Shown here: positions 1 through 8,559 of the stretch, piece after piece
Numbering within the stretch: the stretch's first letter is position 1
How the letters are laid out: each line of letters starts with the position of its first letter
NCBI RefSeq assembly: GCF_900115435.1
Contig: NZ_FOWK01000014.1
Coordinates: 1 to 64,000, forward strand
Source: Prevotella sp. tf2-5
Lineage (GTDB): Bacteria; Bacteroidota; Bacteroidia; Bacteroidales; Bacteroidaceae
DNA: 64,000 nucleotides
Reading direction: 5' to 3'
Notes under the pieces: generated by a model
The model's database searches: none
Told to the model about the DNA's origin: nothing
What the model saw: only the letters and a program-made list of their open reading frames with translations
Made by a program: the position numbers and the translations under genes

Positions 1-226
1 CAAAGCCAAGGTGATAGGCCTTATTGGAATGCGCAGAAATAATACTGGTCAGATCACGAAGGCTGTCACGATTGCTCAGCTGCCCGAACATCATGACGAG
101 CAACTGGTTCCAGCATGTGAAATGCTTCACGTATTTGTTCCCTTCGTATTTCATTACAATTCTATCAAAAATTCTCTGTGGCAAGAACTCTATGAGCTGA
201 GCAAAGATATATTTTCCGGTGTTCAT
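1..226 (-). CDS. IS4-family transposase (DUF4372 N-terminal domain), partial
   Basis: Reading the minus strand from ATG at 226 gives about 75 residues beginning MNTGKYIFAQLIEFLP and continuing through KHFTCWNQLLVMMFGQLSNR. I recognise this as the DUF4372 domain that opens many Bacteroidetes IS4-family transposases, which move DNA by a DDE mechanism; the catalytic domain would be off the left edge. Whether the full gene is intact cannot be seen. The gene points out of the window and is unrelated to the susCD operon to its right. Confidence 0.75.
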   Translation of the reverse strand, partial: MNTGKYIFAQLIEFLPQRIFDRIVMKYEGNKYVKHFTCWNQLLVMMFGQLSNRDSLRDLTSIISAHSNKAYHLGF

Positions 227-354
227 CGAATGACTGATTTGCTTTTGGATAGCAAAGATAGTCAATTCAAATCGTCACCGTCAATTTCTCGCTCTAAAAC
301 TCTATATTTAAATAACTTACAAACATCTCCGCTAATTTTTAGTGGACACTAGTG
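1..354 (-). mobile_element. IS4-type insertion sequence, truncated by window edge
   Basis: This is one end of an insertion sequence that continues beyond the left edge. It holds the start of a minus-strand transposase gene, a promoter (TATCTTTG on the minus strand, 253-260) about 27 bases before its ATG, and a terminus near 330-354 containing TTTTTAGTGGACACTAGTG. The last IS-like bases abut position 355, where a 203-bp repeat begins abruptly, so the element probably inserted into that repeat. The other end, its inverted repeat and the target duplication lie outside the window, so the exact boundary is inferred. Confidence 0.7.
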
Positions 355-557
355 ATTTTTGCTATATATATAATTCGTGTATTATAGAATCACTTAAATC
401 ACTCGATGTGGCTCAAACGCCGATAAATAAAGGCTTCAAACTAGGTGATTTAAGCCTCCAAACGAATTAATTAAAGGCTTTAAATAAAGAAGAAATACGG
501 TGAAGAAAAAATCCTCAAAGATGTCAAGGGACAGGTAGGCGACATATACGAAAAAAA
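355..557 (+). repeat. 203-bp inverted repeat, left arm (IR-L)
   Basis: This stretch is the reverse complement of 38262-38464 with three mismatches (at 412, 442 and 537) and no indels, about 98.5 % identity. It is AT-rich. It contains an internal hairpin, CTTAAATCAC at 393-402 pairing with GTGATTTAAG at 445-454, and the direct repeats TTCAAAC and AAAGGCTT. Its left limit coincides with the IS end, so the original repeat may have been longer on that side. No coding function is apparent; a plus-strand frame at 484-624 is open for 46 codons but lacks a start. Confidence 0.9.
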
Positions 558-648
558 CGGTGACGGTATTCCCTTCTCTTGGAGCCTCCGAGAGAGAGTT
601 TCCGTTGAAATGGGGGATTTTTGAAAAAAAGAGGCAAAAAAATTTTGG

Positions 649-717
649 GGATGAGACAAATATGAAAACATTTGAGAAAAATTTGAAAATCCGTTTCATA
701 GAATCTCCCTATCTTTG
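649..717 (+). promoter_or_regulatory. susCD promoter with upstream operator
   Basis: The operator (649-697) reads GGATGAGACAAA, 18 bases, then AAATTTGAAAATCCGTTTC. Twelve bases later comes the -7 box TATCTTTG (710-717), about 50 bases before the susC ATG. The same two blocks, in the same orientation and with the same 12-base gap to the -7 box, occur before the xylan operon (32176-32245); a weaker copy precedes the second GPH symporter (35831-35901). The position over the -33 region fits an activator site. The identity of the activator is inference. Confidence 0.75.
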
Positions 718-766
718 CGCCATAGTTTGATTAAATGCTTACTAACAACTGTTTAATTTTTCAGCT

Positions 767-3700
767 ATGTTAAAAAACAAATCTATCCTAACGATGGGAA
801 TCATGGCTCTGGTAGGGCTCATGAGTTCTCCACTGGTACAGGCAAGAAATGCGCGTGCGAGCATGTCTGTACAACAATCTAAGGAGATCACTGGTAATGT
901 CAGTGACTCTGAAGGACCTCTGATTGGTGCTACTGTAATGGTGAAAGGCAGTAACACAGGTGCTGTTACCGATATCAACGGTAATTTCCATCTCTCTGTG
1001 AACGCGGGTGCCACCCTTGTCATCTCTTATGTAGGCTACATCACACAAGAGGTTCCCGCGCGCGACCATATTAATATAATATTAGAGCAGGAAGGACGTA
1101 ACCTCAATGAAGTGGTGGTCATCGGCTACGGTACCCAGCGTAGGGAGGCTGTCACAGGCTCTGTTGCCAATATCAATGGTGACAAACTGAACCAGATAGC
1201 CGCCACCAATGCCGCACAGGCGCTGCAAGGACGTGTGGCTGGTGTGCTGATGACACAGACCTCCTCCCAGCCAGGTGCGGAGATGCAGATCCGTATCCGT
1301 GGACAGCGCTCGCTGAGTGCGTCGAACGACCCGCTGATCGTGCTGGACGGTATCCCCTTCATGGGACAGCTTTCAGATATTAACCCCACCGATATCAAGT
1401 CGATGGATATCCTGAAGGATGCCTCAGCCACCGCCATCTACGGCAGCCGTGGTGCCAACGGTGTCATCATCATCACCACCACCAAGGGTGCCATGGGCAC
1501 ACCCGCGAAGGTGAGCTATAACGGCTATGTCAGTTTCAAGACCGTCTTCAAGAGGTATCCGATGATGGACGGACCCACGTTCGCCAAGATGCGTAAGTAT
1601 GCCGGTAAGTACCAGAACTCGCTGGAGGAGAGTGACGACACGAATACCGACTGGCAGGACCTGCTGTACCAGACGGGTGTGAGTCACAACCACGACATCA
1701 CGGTGGCTGGCGGCACACAGGGTGGCAGCTACAGCTTCGGCGCCGGCTACTATCATGACGAGTCAGTGATCCCCGGACAGGGCTACGACCGTGTCAGCGT
1801 ACGTGGTAACTTCGACCAGATGGTGGGCAAGTGGTTCCGCTTCGGAGTGACCACCAACAACAGCTACCGCATCACCAAGGGTAACAACTTCGGTGTCTTC
1901 AACGCCTTGAAGATGAGTCCACTGGCAAGTCCCTACGATGAGGAGGGTAACCTGAAGCGTGTCGTCCACATGCCTGAGGATGACACCCCCGTCATCACGA
2001 AGGACGTGATTCACAACCTGGAGGATGTGTGGATGAACGAGAACAAGGGTATCGGAACCTATAATACGGTATTCGCGGAGGTGAAGTGCCCCTGGGTGGA
2101 GGGACTGAGCTATCGCGTCAACGTCGGTCTCAACTACCGTTCCAGCAAGAACGGAGCCTTCACCGGCAAGGGAGTCAACAGTGCCAATGCCCAGGAGCCG
2201 AATACGGGCAGCACCACCGAGAACAGTACCCGTAACTGGGCTGTGGAGAACCTGATCACCTATGACCGTATCTTCGCGGAGAAGCACCACCTCAATGTCG
2301 TCGGGATGTACTCCGCAGAGCAGACAGTCTTCGAGCAGACGGGTGCCTCCGTCAAGAATATCCCCGCTGAGTATTTCCAGTACTATAACCTTGCGGCAGC
2401 GCTGGATGAGAAGAACCTCAGCAACTATAACTACTGGAAGAGCGGACTTATCTCCTGGATGGGACGTGTGATGTACTCCTACGATAATAAATACATGTTC
2501 TCCGCAGCCCTCCGCTCTGACGCCTCCTCCCGCCTTGCCAAAGGACACCAGTGGCATACCTATCCCGCCGTCAGCGCCGGTTGGAACATCGCCCGGGAGT
2601 CGTTCATGAGGAACCTCAAATGGATCGACAACCTCAAGTTACGCATCGGCTATGGTGAGACCTCCAACCAGAGTATCAACCCTTACTCGACGCTGGGAGG
2701 ACTGGGAACACGTGACTATAACTTCGGGAGCACCTATATGACGGGTTATTACGTGAATGCACTTCCTAACCCGGAATTAGGATGGGAGTACAGCAAGACC
2801 TGGAACTTCGGTCTCGATTTCTCGCTCTTCAACGGCAGACTGTCGGGTACCATCGAATACTATACCCAGAAGACCAACGATATCCTGTTTGACGTGTCAC
2901 TGCCCTCCACATCTGGTGTGAGCAGCTATGTCGGCAATATCGGAAAGACGGAGAACAAGGGTTTCGAGCTGACGCTGAACGGTATCATCATTGACAATAA
3001 GAACGGATGGAGCTGGGATGCCGGTATCAACCTCTACGCGAACCGCAACAAACTGGTTGAGCTCGCCTCCGGACAGAAGGAGGATATCGATAACCGCTGG
3101 TTCGTAGGACATCCTATTGATGTTATCTATGACTATAAGAATATCGGAATATGGCAGGAGGGAGACCCTTATCTGGATACCCTGGAGCCTGGTGGCAACG
3201 TAGGAATGATCAAGGTGGCGTATACCGGTGAGTATAACGCTGACGGCACTCCCGCACGCTCCATCAACGCTGACGACCGACAGGTGATGGAGATGGAGCC
3301 TGACCTCATCGGCGGCTTTAACACGACAGTCAGTTACAAGCATTTCGACCTCAACGTCATCGGCTCTTTCCAGATCGGCGGCAAACTAATCAGTACCATC
3401 CACTCCTCCGCTGGTTACCTGAATCAGCTGACGGGACGTTACAACAACCTGGATGTCGACTACTGGACAGAGGAGAACACGGGTGCCAAATACCCCAAAC
3501 CTGGTGGCATCATCGACAATAACAACCCGAAATACGGTTCTACCCTGGGCTATTTCAACGCCGGCTACCTGAAGGTCCGCGCCATCACCCTGGGCTATAA
3601 CTTCGAGCACCTGAAATTCGTGAAGGACCTCGGCATCAGTCGCCTGCGCCTCTATGCCACCATCCAGAACCCGTTCGTGCTCTTCTCTCCCTATAACAAC

Positions 3701-3859
3701 GAGTGCGGCTTGGATCCGGAGACCAATACCCTCGCCAACAACGGCAGCTTCATCGCTGTCCCGATAGAAGGGTATAAAGGCAAGCACAGCCTGCCCGTGA
3801 TCGGTTACAACACCCCGTCAACCCGTAACTTCCTGTTTGGCATCAACGTAACATTCTAA
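767..3859 (+). CDS. SusC/RagA-type TonB-linked outer membrane transporter
   Basis: 1030 residues. An N-terminal signal peptide (hydrophobic about 8-24, cleavage near QARNARA) is followed by a carboxypeptidase-regulatory-like beta domain (about 40-115, ITGNVSDSEGPLIGA), a TonB plug opening near NEVVVIGYGTQ, and a 22-strand barrel ending in the aromatic residue of NFLFGINVTF. There is no STN domain. SusC proteins import oligosaccharides (sometimes peptides) with a SusD lid, energised by TonB. It is followed 12 bases later by its SusD partner. No glycosidase lies beside it, but the promoter operator matches that of the xylan cluster, so xylo-oligosaccharides are the likeliest cargo (inference). 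Confidence 0.95.
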   Translation: MLKNKSILTMGIMALVGLMSSPLVQARNARASMSVQQSKEITGNVSDSEGPLIGATVMVKGSNTGAVTDINGNFHLSVNAGATLVISYVGYITQEVPARDHINIILEQEGRNLNEVVVIGYGTQRREAVTGSVANINGDKLNQIAATNAAQALQGRVAGVLMTQTSSQPGAEMQIRIRGQRSLSASNDPLIVLDGIPFMGQLSDINPTDIKSMDILKDASATAIYGSRGANGVIIITTTKGAMGTPAKVSYNGYVSFKTVFKRYPMMDGPTFAKMRKYAGKYQNSLEESDDTNTDWQDLLYQTGVSHNHDITVAGGTQGGSYSFGAGYYHDESVIPGQGYDRVSVRGNFDQMVGKWFRFGVTTNNSYRITKGNNFGVFNALKMSPLASPYDEEGNLKRVVHMPEDDTPVITKDVIHNLEDVWMNENKGIGTYNTVFAEVKCPWVEGLSYRVNVGLNYRSSKNGAFTGKGVNSANAQEPNTGSTTENSTRNWAVENLITYDRIFAEKHHLNVVGMYSAEQTVFEQTGASVKNIPAEYFQYYNLAAALDEKNLSNYNYWKSGLISWMGRVMYSYDNKYMFSAALRSDASSRLAKGHQWHTYPAVSAGWNIARESFMRNLKWIDNLKLRIGYGETSNQSINPYSTLGGLGTRDYNFGSTYMTGYYVNALPNPELGWEYSKTWNFGLDFSLFNGRLSGTIEYYTQKTNDILFDVSLPSTSGVSSYVGNIGKTENKGFELTLNGIIIDNKNGWSWDAGINLYANRNKLVELASGQKEDIDNRWFVGHPIDVIYDYKNIGIWQEGDPYLDTLEPGGNVGMIKVAYTGEYNADGTPARSINADDRQVMEMEPDLIGGFNTTVSYKHFDLNVIGSFQIGGKLISTIHSSAGYLNQLTGRYNNLDVDYWTEENTGAKYPKPGGIIDNNNPKYGSTLGYFNAGYLKVRAITLGYNFEHLKFVKDLGISRLRLYATIQNPFVLFSPYNNECGLDPETNTLANNGSFIAVPIEGYKGKHSLPVIGYNTPSTRNFLFGINVTF

Positions 3860-3871
3860 AGACATATCATC

Positions 3872-5842
3872 ATGAAAACTATATTCCATAAAATATTCGC
3901 TATCAGTGCGGCTCTCTCCGCACTGCTGGTATGCTCCTCCTGCGGAGACATTCTTGACGAACAGCCGCGTACTCAGTTTGACCCTACCTTCTTCACCGAG
4001 GAGACAGGTATCGAGGGTGGCTTGACAGCACTCTATGCGCACCTGCGCTATATCTATGGCAACGGCTACTGGCTTAATATCTGCGAGACAGGTACCGACG
4101 AATATACCTACGCACAGTCTGCTGACGGTAACTTCAAGGACGCTGACCTCTCCGGAGCCGGCAAGCTCGACGCGTCGACCAGTCGCTCCGACGTGCTCTG
4201 GGGACAGGCTTTCGCGAATATCAACACTGCCAGCGGAGTCATCGAGAACGGAGAGAAGGCTGGTATCGACGGCAGTCTGCTGGCAGAGGCGTATTTCTTC
4301 CGTGCCTTCGACTATTTCCTGTTGGTGCAGACCTTCGGCGGTGTCCCCCTGGACTTAGGTGCCGGTGAGTTGAAGTTCAACACCTCACCTGTCCGCTATT
4401 CTGTACGTAACACCGTACCAGAGGTATATGCCGCTATCTTCAAAGACTTGGAGAAAGCTGTCGCTGACCTGCCGGAGAACCCGCGACTGAACGGTACTGT
4501 CACCAAGAACGTGGCACGACTCTTCCTCTCCAAAGCCTACCTGACCTATGGATGGTGGCTGGAGAACCCTAACAATATCCCCACCTATCCTGAGTGTTCC
4601 CGTAACAGCGGGGAGGCTGCCTCCTTCTTCCAGAAAGCCTACGACACAGCGATGCAGGCTATCAACAACCCGGGTCCCTACGGACTGCAACCTACTTTCT
4701 ATGACGTGAACGTGGCTGCCAACGACCATAACAACAAGGAGGTGATGCTCGCCGCTGACCATGACGAGGACTCGAAATATGGTAATGGCGGTAACGGCTA
4801 TGGCTGGGGTAACGGTAACTCTCCCGAGAACTTCGCATACTGGATGACGACCTGGAACTATACCAACCTCATCGCTGTCTATAACGGCAAGAAGGTGAAC
4901 CCCATCCAGCGTGAGGCTGTACAGGCGCTGGGACGACCCTGGACTCGTATGGCTCCCATCGCGGACAACTTCCTGAAGGGGGGTGCGTGGGAGGATGCCG
5001 TCAAGGCTATCGACTCCCGTTATGACGCTACCTTCACACTGCGCTACCACACCAACCTCTCCCAGTCGGGAGCTGCCGAGAGGGTCAACGGAGCCAACGG
5101 CATGTTCGTAGGACCTGGTGAGATCTATTTCAGTTTCGTGGATGAGGAAACAGCAAAGGATATCGACTGGACACCTAACATGGCTACCATCGACGGAAAG
5201 GAGACAGAGGTGACGGGCGTAGGTGCCGGCAAACTGCCTGGTCGCGCCGACTTCGTAGTGGGTGTCAGCAATATCAGCCGCTATAAGTATCCTATCAACT
5301 GGAAGATCGGTATGGCTCGCTCTGACAATAACGGAGGACTGGGTAGTCCTAATGGCGGCAGCCCCCGTCCCTGGGTGGTCGCTAAGTTCTCCGAGCTCTA
5401 CCTCATCGCAGCGGAAGCTGCCGTCAAGGGAGCAAGAGGTTCCTCATCTGATCGTGACCTCGTCAATGTGCTCCGTCAGCGTGCCGGTAAGCAGACCTGG
5501 TCACAGAATGACAATGTAGCTGTGGATATCGACAACAGTGCCGCAATGGTTGCCGCCACACCCGCTACCATCACCATCGACTATATCCTGGATGAGCGTA
5601 TGCGTGAGTTCTGGGGTGAGGGCTACCGCTGGTTCGACCTCGTACGCACCCAGAAATGGGCTGAGAAAGCCGGCAGTTACCGGATAGCCGGAAGTGGTAA
5701 TGCGGACCGCGACCTGCAGACGGTCACCCGCACCATCACTCCAGGACACTACCTGCGTCCTATCCCACAGGGACAGCTCGACGGTATGGAGATGACAGAG
5801 GAGGAGAAGACGGTGTATCAGAATCCCGCCTATCAGAAATAA
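3872..5842 (+). CDS. SusD/RagB-type outer membrane lipoprotein
   Basis: 656 residues. It carries a lipoprotein signal (residues 1-24, lipobox around LVCSSC with Cys24) and the SusD alpha-helical fold: an N-terminal DILDEQPRTQFDPTFF motif, TPR-like helices with FFRAFDYFLLVQTFGGVPL, and the C-terminal RMREFWGEGYRWFDLVRTQKW with the closing YLRPIPQGQL. SusD proteins bind the polysaccharide at the cell surface and close over the SusC channel. It is longer than many SusDs (about 500-600), with a Gly/Asn-rich insert near 305-325. Co-transcribed with the upstream susC gene; a strong terminator follows at 5866-5899. Confidence 0.95.
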   Translation: MKTIFHKIFAISAALSALLVCSSCGDILDEQPRTQFDPTFFTEETGIEGGLTALYAHLRYIYGNGYWLNICETGTDEYTYAQSADGNFKDADLSGAGKLDASTSRSDVLWGQAFANINTASGVIENGEKAGIDGSLLAEAYFFRAFDYFLLVQTFGGVPLDLGAGELKFNTSPVRYSVRNTVPEVYAAIFKDLEKAVADLPENPRLNGTVTKNVARLFLSKAYLTYGWWLENPNNIPTYPECSRNSGEAASFFQKAYDTAMQAINNPGPYGLQPTFYDVNVAANDHNNKEVMLAADHDEDSKYGNGGNGYGWGNGNSPENFAYWMTTWNYTNLIAVYNGKKVNPIQREAVQALGRPWTRMAPIADNFLKGGAWEDAVKAIDSRYDATFTLRYHTNLSQSGAAERVNGANGMFVGPGEIYFSFVDEETAKDIDWTPNMATIDGKETEVTGVGAGKLPGRADFVVGVSNISRYKYPINWKIGMARSDNNGGLGSPNGGSPRPWVVAKFSELYLIAAEAAVKGARGSSSDRDLVNVLRQRAGKQTWSQNDNVAVDIDNSAAMVAATPATITIDYILDERMREFWGEGYRWFDLVRTQKWAEKAGSYRIAGSGNADRDLQTVTRTITPGHYLRPIPQGQLDGMEMTEEEKTVYQNPAYQK

Positions 5843-5865
5843 CTAATTATTTTTTGTTCATTTGT

Positions 5866-5899
5866 AGCGGAGTCCGCACTGGGATAGTGCGGCTCCGCT
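5866..5899. terminator. Intrinsic terminator between susD and the convergent cyclase gene
   Basis: AGCGGAGTCCGCACT (5866-5880) pairs with AGTGCGGCTCCGCT (5886-5899) with one bulged base and a 5-base loop. It is followed by TTTTC on the plus strand and a longer T run at 5911-5919. It ends the susCD transcript; the minus-strand cyclase gene stops at 5923, so it may serve both sides. Confidence 0.85.
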
Positions 5900-5922
5900 T
5901 TTTCTCGTTGAAATGTTTTTTT

Positions 5923-6927
5923 TTACTCGTTATACACCAATTGGACGAGGGTCTGTCCGACAGCTTGCAGGGTGTTCTTGTCGATATGCCGCATATCGTC
6001 ACTGGCGGTATGCCAAGTAGGACCGAAAGAACTTTGGGGACAGTCGGGATAGAAATTGATGATATCGATACAGGGGATATTCGCCACCTCATTCACCGGG
6101 ACGTGGTCGTCTGTCACACCGCTACCTTCCTTTGCGGGGAAGAAACTACCGTAACCAGCAGCGTTAGCAGCACGCCATACCTTTTCCACGATGGTACTTG
6201 CCTTCTGCATTGAGAATCCCTCTTGGTAGAATCGCGCACCTTGTCCTCCTACCATATCAAGGAGGATTCCGTAAGTATAGTGGCGAGTGGAAGGGTTAGC
6301 GCTCAACGTTTGTTCCTGGTATTTCTTTGCCCAGTACTGGGAACCTAATGCCCACGAGTCGGTACCGTCACCTGTCTCGTCCCATTGGGGGATGCCCCAG
6401 TCTTCCGCATCGAAACAGACGAAGTCGACGGCGACATTCAGGGAGTCATGTTGCTGGAACAGACGTGCCAGTTCCAGCATCACGGCAACACCACTGGCTC
6501 CGTCGTTTGCCGCCATCACAGGCTTACGCCAGTTGGTGGAGTCCGGATCGTTATCCGCCCAAGGACGACTGTCCCAATGGGCACAGATGAGGATAGCACC
6601 TCCCGCCCTCTCCTTCAGAGAAGGGGCTTTAGCTATGATATTCGTACTCTTGAGGATGGTACCGTCATAGCCTTTGAGGTCGGCTTTCTGGAGTTCCACC
6701 TGATAACCATACTGCTGGAATTTCTGCTGGATCCATGCGCCACACTGTTCATGCGCCTCACTGTTCATGGTGCGAGGACCAAAGGCACACTGGGCGGCAC
6801 AGAACTGATAGGCAGAGTCCGCATTAAACTGGATAGTGACAACAGACTGGTCCTCTACGGACTGTTTCTTAGTGGTGCCACAAGCCATCAGACACATGAC
6901 ACTGATGATATAAATATATTTCCTCAT
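5923..6927 (-). CDS. Type II glutaminyl-peptide cyclotransferase (M28 fold), lipoprotein
   Basis: 334 residues with a lipoprotein signal (LMAC, Cys16), so probably anchored in the periplasm. The M28-type zinc fold shows AHWDSRPWAD (117-125), ANDGASG with Asp142, FDAEDWG with Glu175/Asp176, VTDDHVPV (271-278) and WHTASDD with His306. The single-zinc pattern (Asp142, Asp176 or Glu175, His306) and the final WHT-x-DD segment resemble animal-type glutaminyl cyclases more than di-zinc aminopeptidases. Type II cyclases are known from Porphyromonas, Tannerella and Prevotella, where they convert N-terminal Gln of exported proteins to pyroglutamate. An M28 aminopeptidase remains the alternative. Its ATG overlaps the coaD stop (ATGA). 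Confidence 0.75.
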   Translation of the reverse strand: MRKYIYIISVMCLMACGTTKKQSVEDQSVVTIQFNADSAYQFCAAQCAFGPRTMNSEAHEQCGAWIQQKFQQYGYQVELQKADLKGYDGTILKSTNIIAKAPSLKERAGGAILICAHWDSRPWADNDPDSTNWRKPVMAANDGASGVAVMLELARLFQQHDSLNVAVDFVCFDAEDWGIPQWDETGDGTDSWALGSQYWAKKYQEQTLSANPSTRHYTYGILLDMVGGQGARFYQEGFSMQKASTIVEKVWRAANAAGYGSFFPAKEGSGVTDDHVPVNEVANIPCIDIINFYPDCPQSSFGPTWHTASDDMRHIDKNTLQAVGQTLVQLVYNE

Positions 6928-7382
6928 GATAATCTTTTTCTCTTCGGCAGGAACTCAGAGACATCCCTTCCGAAATGCTGTAACTCACGGACCACCGAGC
7001 TGCTGACACTGGCATACTGAGGCTCGGCAAACAACAAGATGGTATCGATACCACTGATCTGGCGGTTGATGTCCGCCTGCTCTCTCTCATACTCAAAGTC
7101 CTTGACGGAGCGTACTCCTTTCACAATATATTGGGCACCCTCCTCTTTGGCGAAGTCGACAGCAAGACCATAGTACGGTTTCACTGCTATACGCGGCTCT
7201 TCGGCATAGAGCTCCTGTATCGCCTGCATCCGCTCGGTGGCTGGTACCATATCGGGTTTATGCACCTGGTCGCCCACCACACCAATCACAAGGCGGTCGA
7301 AGAGACCTAAGGCTCTGGTCACTATGGAGTCGTGACCTACAGTAAACGGGTCGAAACTTCCTACAAAAACTCCTGTCCTCAT
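6924..7382 (-). CDS. coaD: Pantetheine-phosphate adenylyltransferase
   Basis: 152 residues from ATG at 7382; the frame is open further upstream through a heptamer repeat, but only with TTG starts. It catalyses the fourth step of coenzyme A synthesis, joining ATP and 4'-phosphopantetheine to dephospho-CoA in the cytosol. The nucleotidyltransferase motif GSFDPFTVGHDSI (H-x-G-H variant TVGH) and the C-terminal YASVSSSVVRE (family signature ISSTxVR) are present, and the length is typical. It lies between ruvB and the glutaminyl cyclase gene, overlapping the latter by 4 bp. Confidence 0.95.
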   Translation of the reverse strand: MRTGVFVGSFDPFTVGHDSIVTRALGLFDRLVIGVVGDQVHKPDMVPATERMQAIQELYAEEPRIAVKPYYGLAVDFAKEEGAQYIVKGVRSVKDFEYEREQADINRQISGIDTILLFAEPQYASVSSSVVRELQHFGRDVSEFLPKRKRLS

Positions 7383-7415
7383 CAATTTTCTACTATCAAT
7401 TTTCAACTATCAACT
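7381..7415. repeat. Heptamer array between ruvB and coaD
   Basis: Five consecutive 7-mers on the plus strand: ATCAATT, TTCTACT, ATCAATT, TTCAACT, ATCAACT. The array begins inside the coaD start codon and ends inside the ruvB stop codon, filling the whole junction. It resembles the heptamer arrays at 8491-8518, 12774-12801 and 49036-49481. Repeat-only sequence, no gene. Confidence 0.7.
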
Positions 7416-8451
7416 ACTCAAAAAGACTCGGTTCCATGATATTCCCCGTATAAGGGTTACGTCCGAAATGGCGATAGGCAAGTTCCGTCACCATACGACC
7501 ACGAGGTGTGCGCTTGATGAAACCCTCCATGATCAGGAAAGGCTCATAGACCTCCTCTACGGTGCCGGCATCCTCACCGATAGCCGTCGCGATAGTGGTG
7601 ATTCCCACAGGACCACCCCGGAACTTGTCGATGATGGTCAGCAGGATACGGTTGTCTATCTCATCCAGTCCGAACTTGTCGATATTCAATGCCGTCAGGG
7701 CTATCTTCGTGATCTCCGTGTCAATACGACCAGAACCCTTCACCTGTGCGAAGTCACGGACACGACGTAAGAGCGCGTTAGCGATACGGGGCGTACCGCG
7801 GGAGCGACGAGAGATCTCCGCTGCCGCATCCTTGGTAATCGGTACACGCAGGATGCCTGCAGAACGCTCGATGATTCTCTGTAACGTCTCCGGCTCATAA
7901 TACTGCAAGTGCATATTGATACCAAAACGGGCACGCAACGGGGCTGTCAGGAGTCCGCTACGGGTGGTGGCTCCCACCAACGTAAACGGGTTGAGGTCGA
8001 TCTGTATGGAACGTGCTGACGGTCCCTTGTCGATCATGATATCGATACGATAGTCCTCCATAGCGGAATAGAGGTATTCCTCGACCACAGGAGACAGACG
8101 ATGTATCTCGTCGATAAACAACACGTCATTCTTCTCCAAAGAAGTCAGGATGCCGGCAAGGTCACCCGGCTTGTCCAAGACAGGACCACTGGTGATCTTA
8201 AAACCCACACCCAGCTCGTTGGCGATGATGTTCGAGAGCGTCGTCTTACCCAGTCCAGGAGGACCATGCAGCAGGGTATGGTCGAGGGGCTCCCCGCGAA
8301 ACTTAGCAGCCTCCACGAATACCTGCAGGTTCTCCACTACCTGTTGTTGTCCGCTGAAATCACTGAACGACAATGGGCGGAGCGCGTTCTCAAAGTCTTT
8401 CTCAGAAGAGGAGAACTGTTCCTGTCGGATGTCAAAATCTTCGTCGATCAT
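7414..8451 (-). CDS. ruvB: Holliday junction branch migration helicase RuvB
   Basis: 345 residues. RuvB hexamers drive branch migration with RuvA during recombinational repair. Visible are the N-terminal [11 protein letters not shown] motif, Walker [11 protein letters not shown], Walker B DEIH, sensor 1 in [11 protein letters not shown], the arginine-finger region in APLRARFG, and a C-terminal winged helix with [28 protein letters not shown]. Length is standard. It is the first gene of a leftward run with coaD and the cyclase, from a TACCTTTG promoter at 8474-8481. Confidence 0.97.
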   Translation of the reverse strand: MIDEDFDIRQEQFSSSEKDFENALRPLSFSDFSGQQQVVENLQVFVEAAKFRGEPLDHTLLHGPPGLGKTTLSNIIANELGVGFKITSGPVLDKPGDLAGILTSLEKNDVLFIDEIHRLSPVVEEYLYSAMEDYRIDIMIDKGPSARSIQIDLNPFTLVGATTRSGLLTAPLRARFGINMHLQYYEPETLQRIIERSAGILRVPITKDAAAEISRRSRGTPRIANALLRRVRDFAQVKGSGRIDTEITKIALTALNIDKFGLDEIDNRILLTIIDKFRGGPVGITTIATAIGEDAGTVEEVYEPFLIMEGFIKRTPRGRMVTELAYRHFGRNPYTGNIMEPSLFE

Positions 8452-8473
8452 TTATTTTTCGTCCTTTTGCATG

Positions 8474-8534
8474 CAAAGGTACGAAAAAAGTTCAAAGTTC
8501 AAAGTTCATAGTTCATAAATTTTTAGTAATTTTG
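8474..8534. promoter_or_regulatory. Divergent promoters for ruvB and the CE2 esterase, separated by a heptamer array
   Basis: A minus-strand -7 box TACCTTTG (8474-8481) serves ruvB and a plus-strand TAATTTTG (8527-8534) serves the esterase gene at 8560. Between them lie four 7-mers, TTCAAAG, TTCAAAG, TTCATAG and TTCATAA (8491-8518). The same arrangement, with the same last unit, occurs at 12758-12817. Confidence 0.7.
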
Positions 8535-8559
8535 CAGCAAAGAATCAAAACTATCCTTT

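Noticed and set aside
484..624. Plus-strand 46-codon frame with plausible protein-like sequence ending at TGA
   Set aside because: No start codon, begins at a stop, and only part of it lies within the repeat arm, so the right copy does not preserve the end. Could be a gene relic but not supportable.
436..699. Minus-strand frames at 436-699 and 480-671
   Set aside because: They fall in the inverted repeat and susC operator; low-complexity Phe-rich translations without a start signal.
1763..2557. Long minus-strand open frame opposite susC, and similar ones at 1424-1756, 2897-3343, 3386-3787 and 4385-5050
   Set aside because: They are antisense to well-supported SusC/SusD coding, have no promoter or family similarity, and arise from the high-GC codon pattern.
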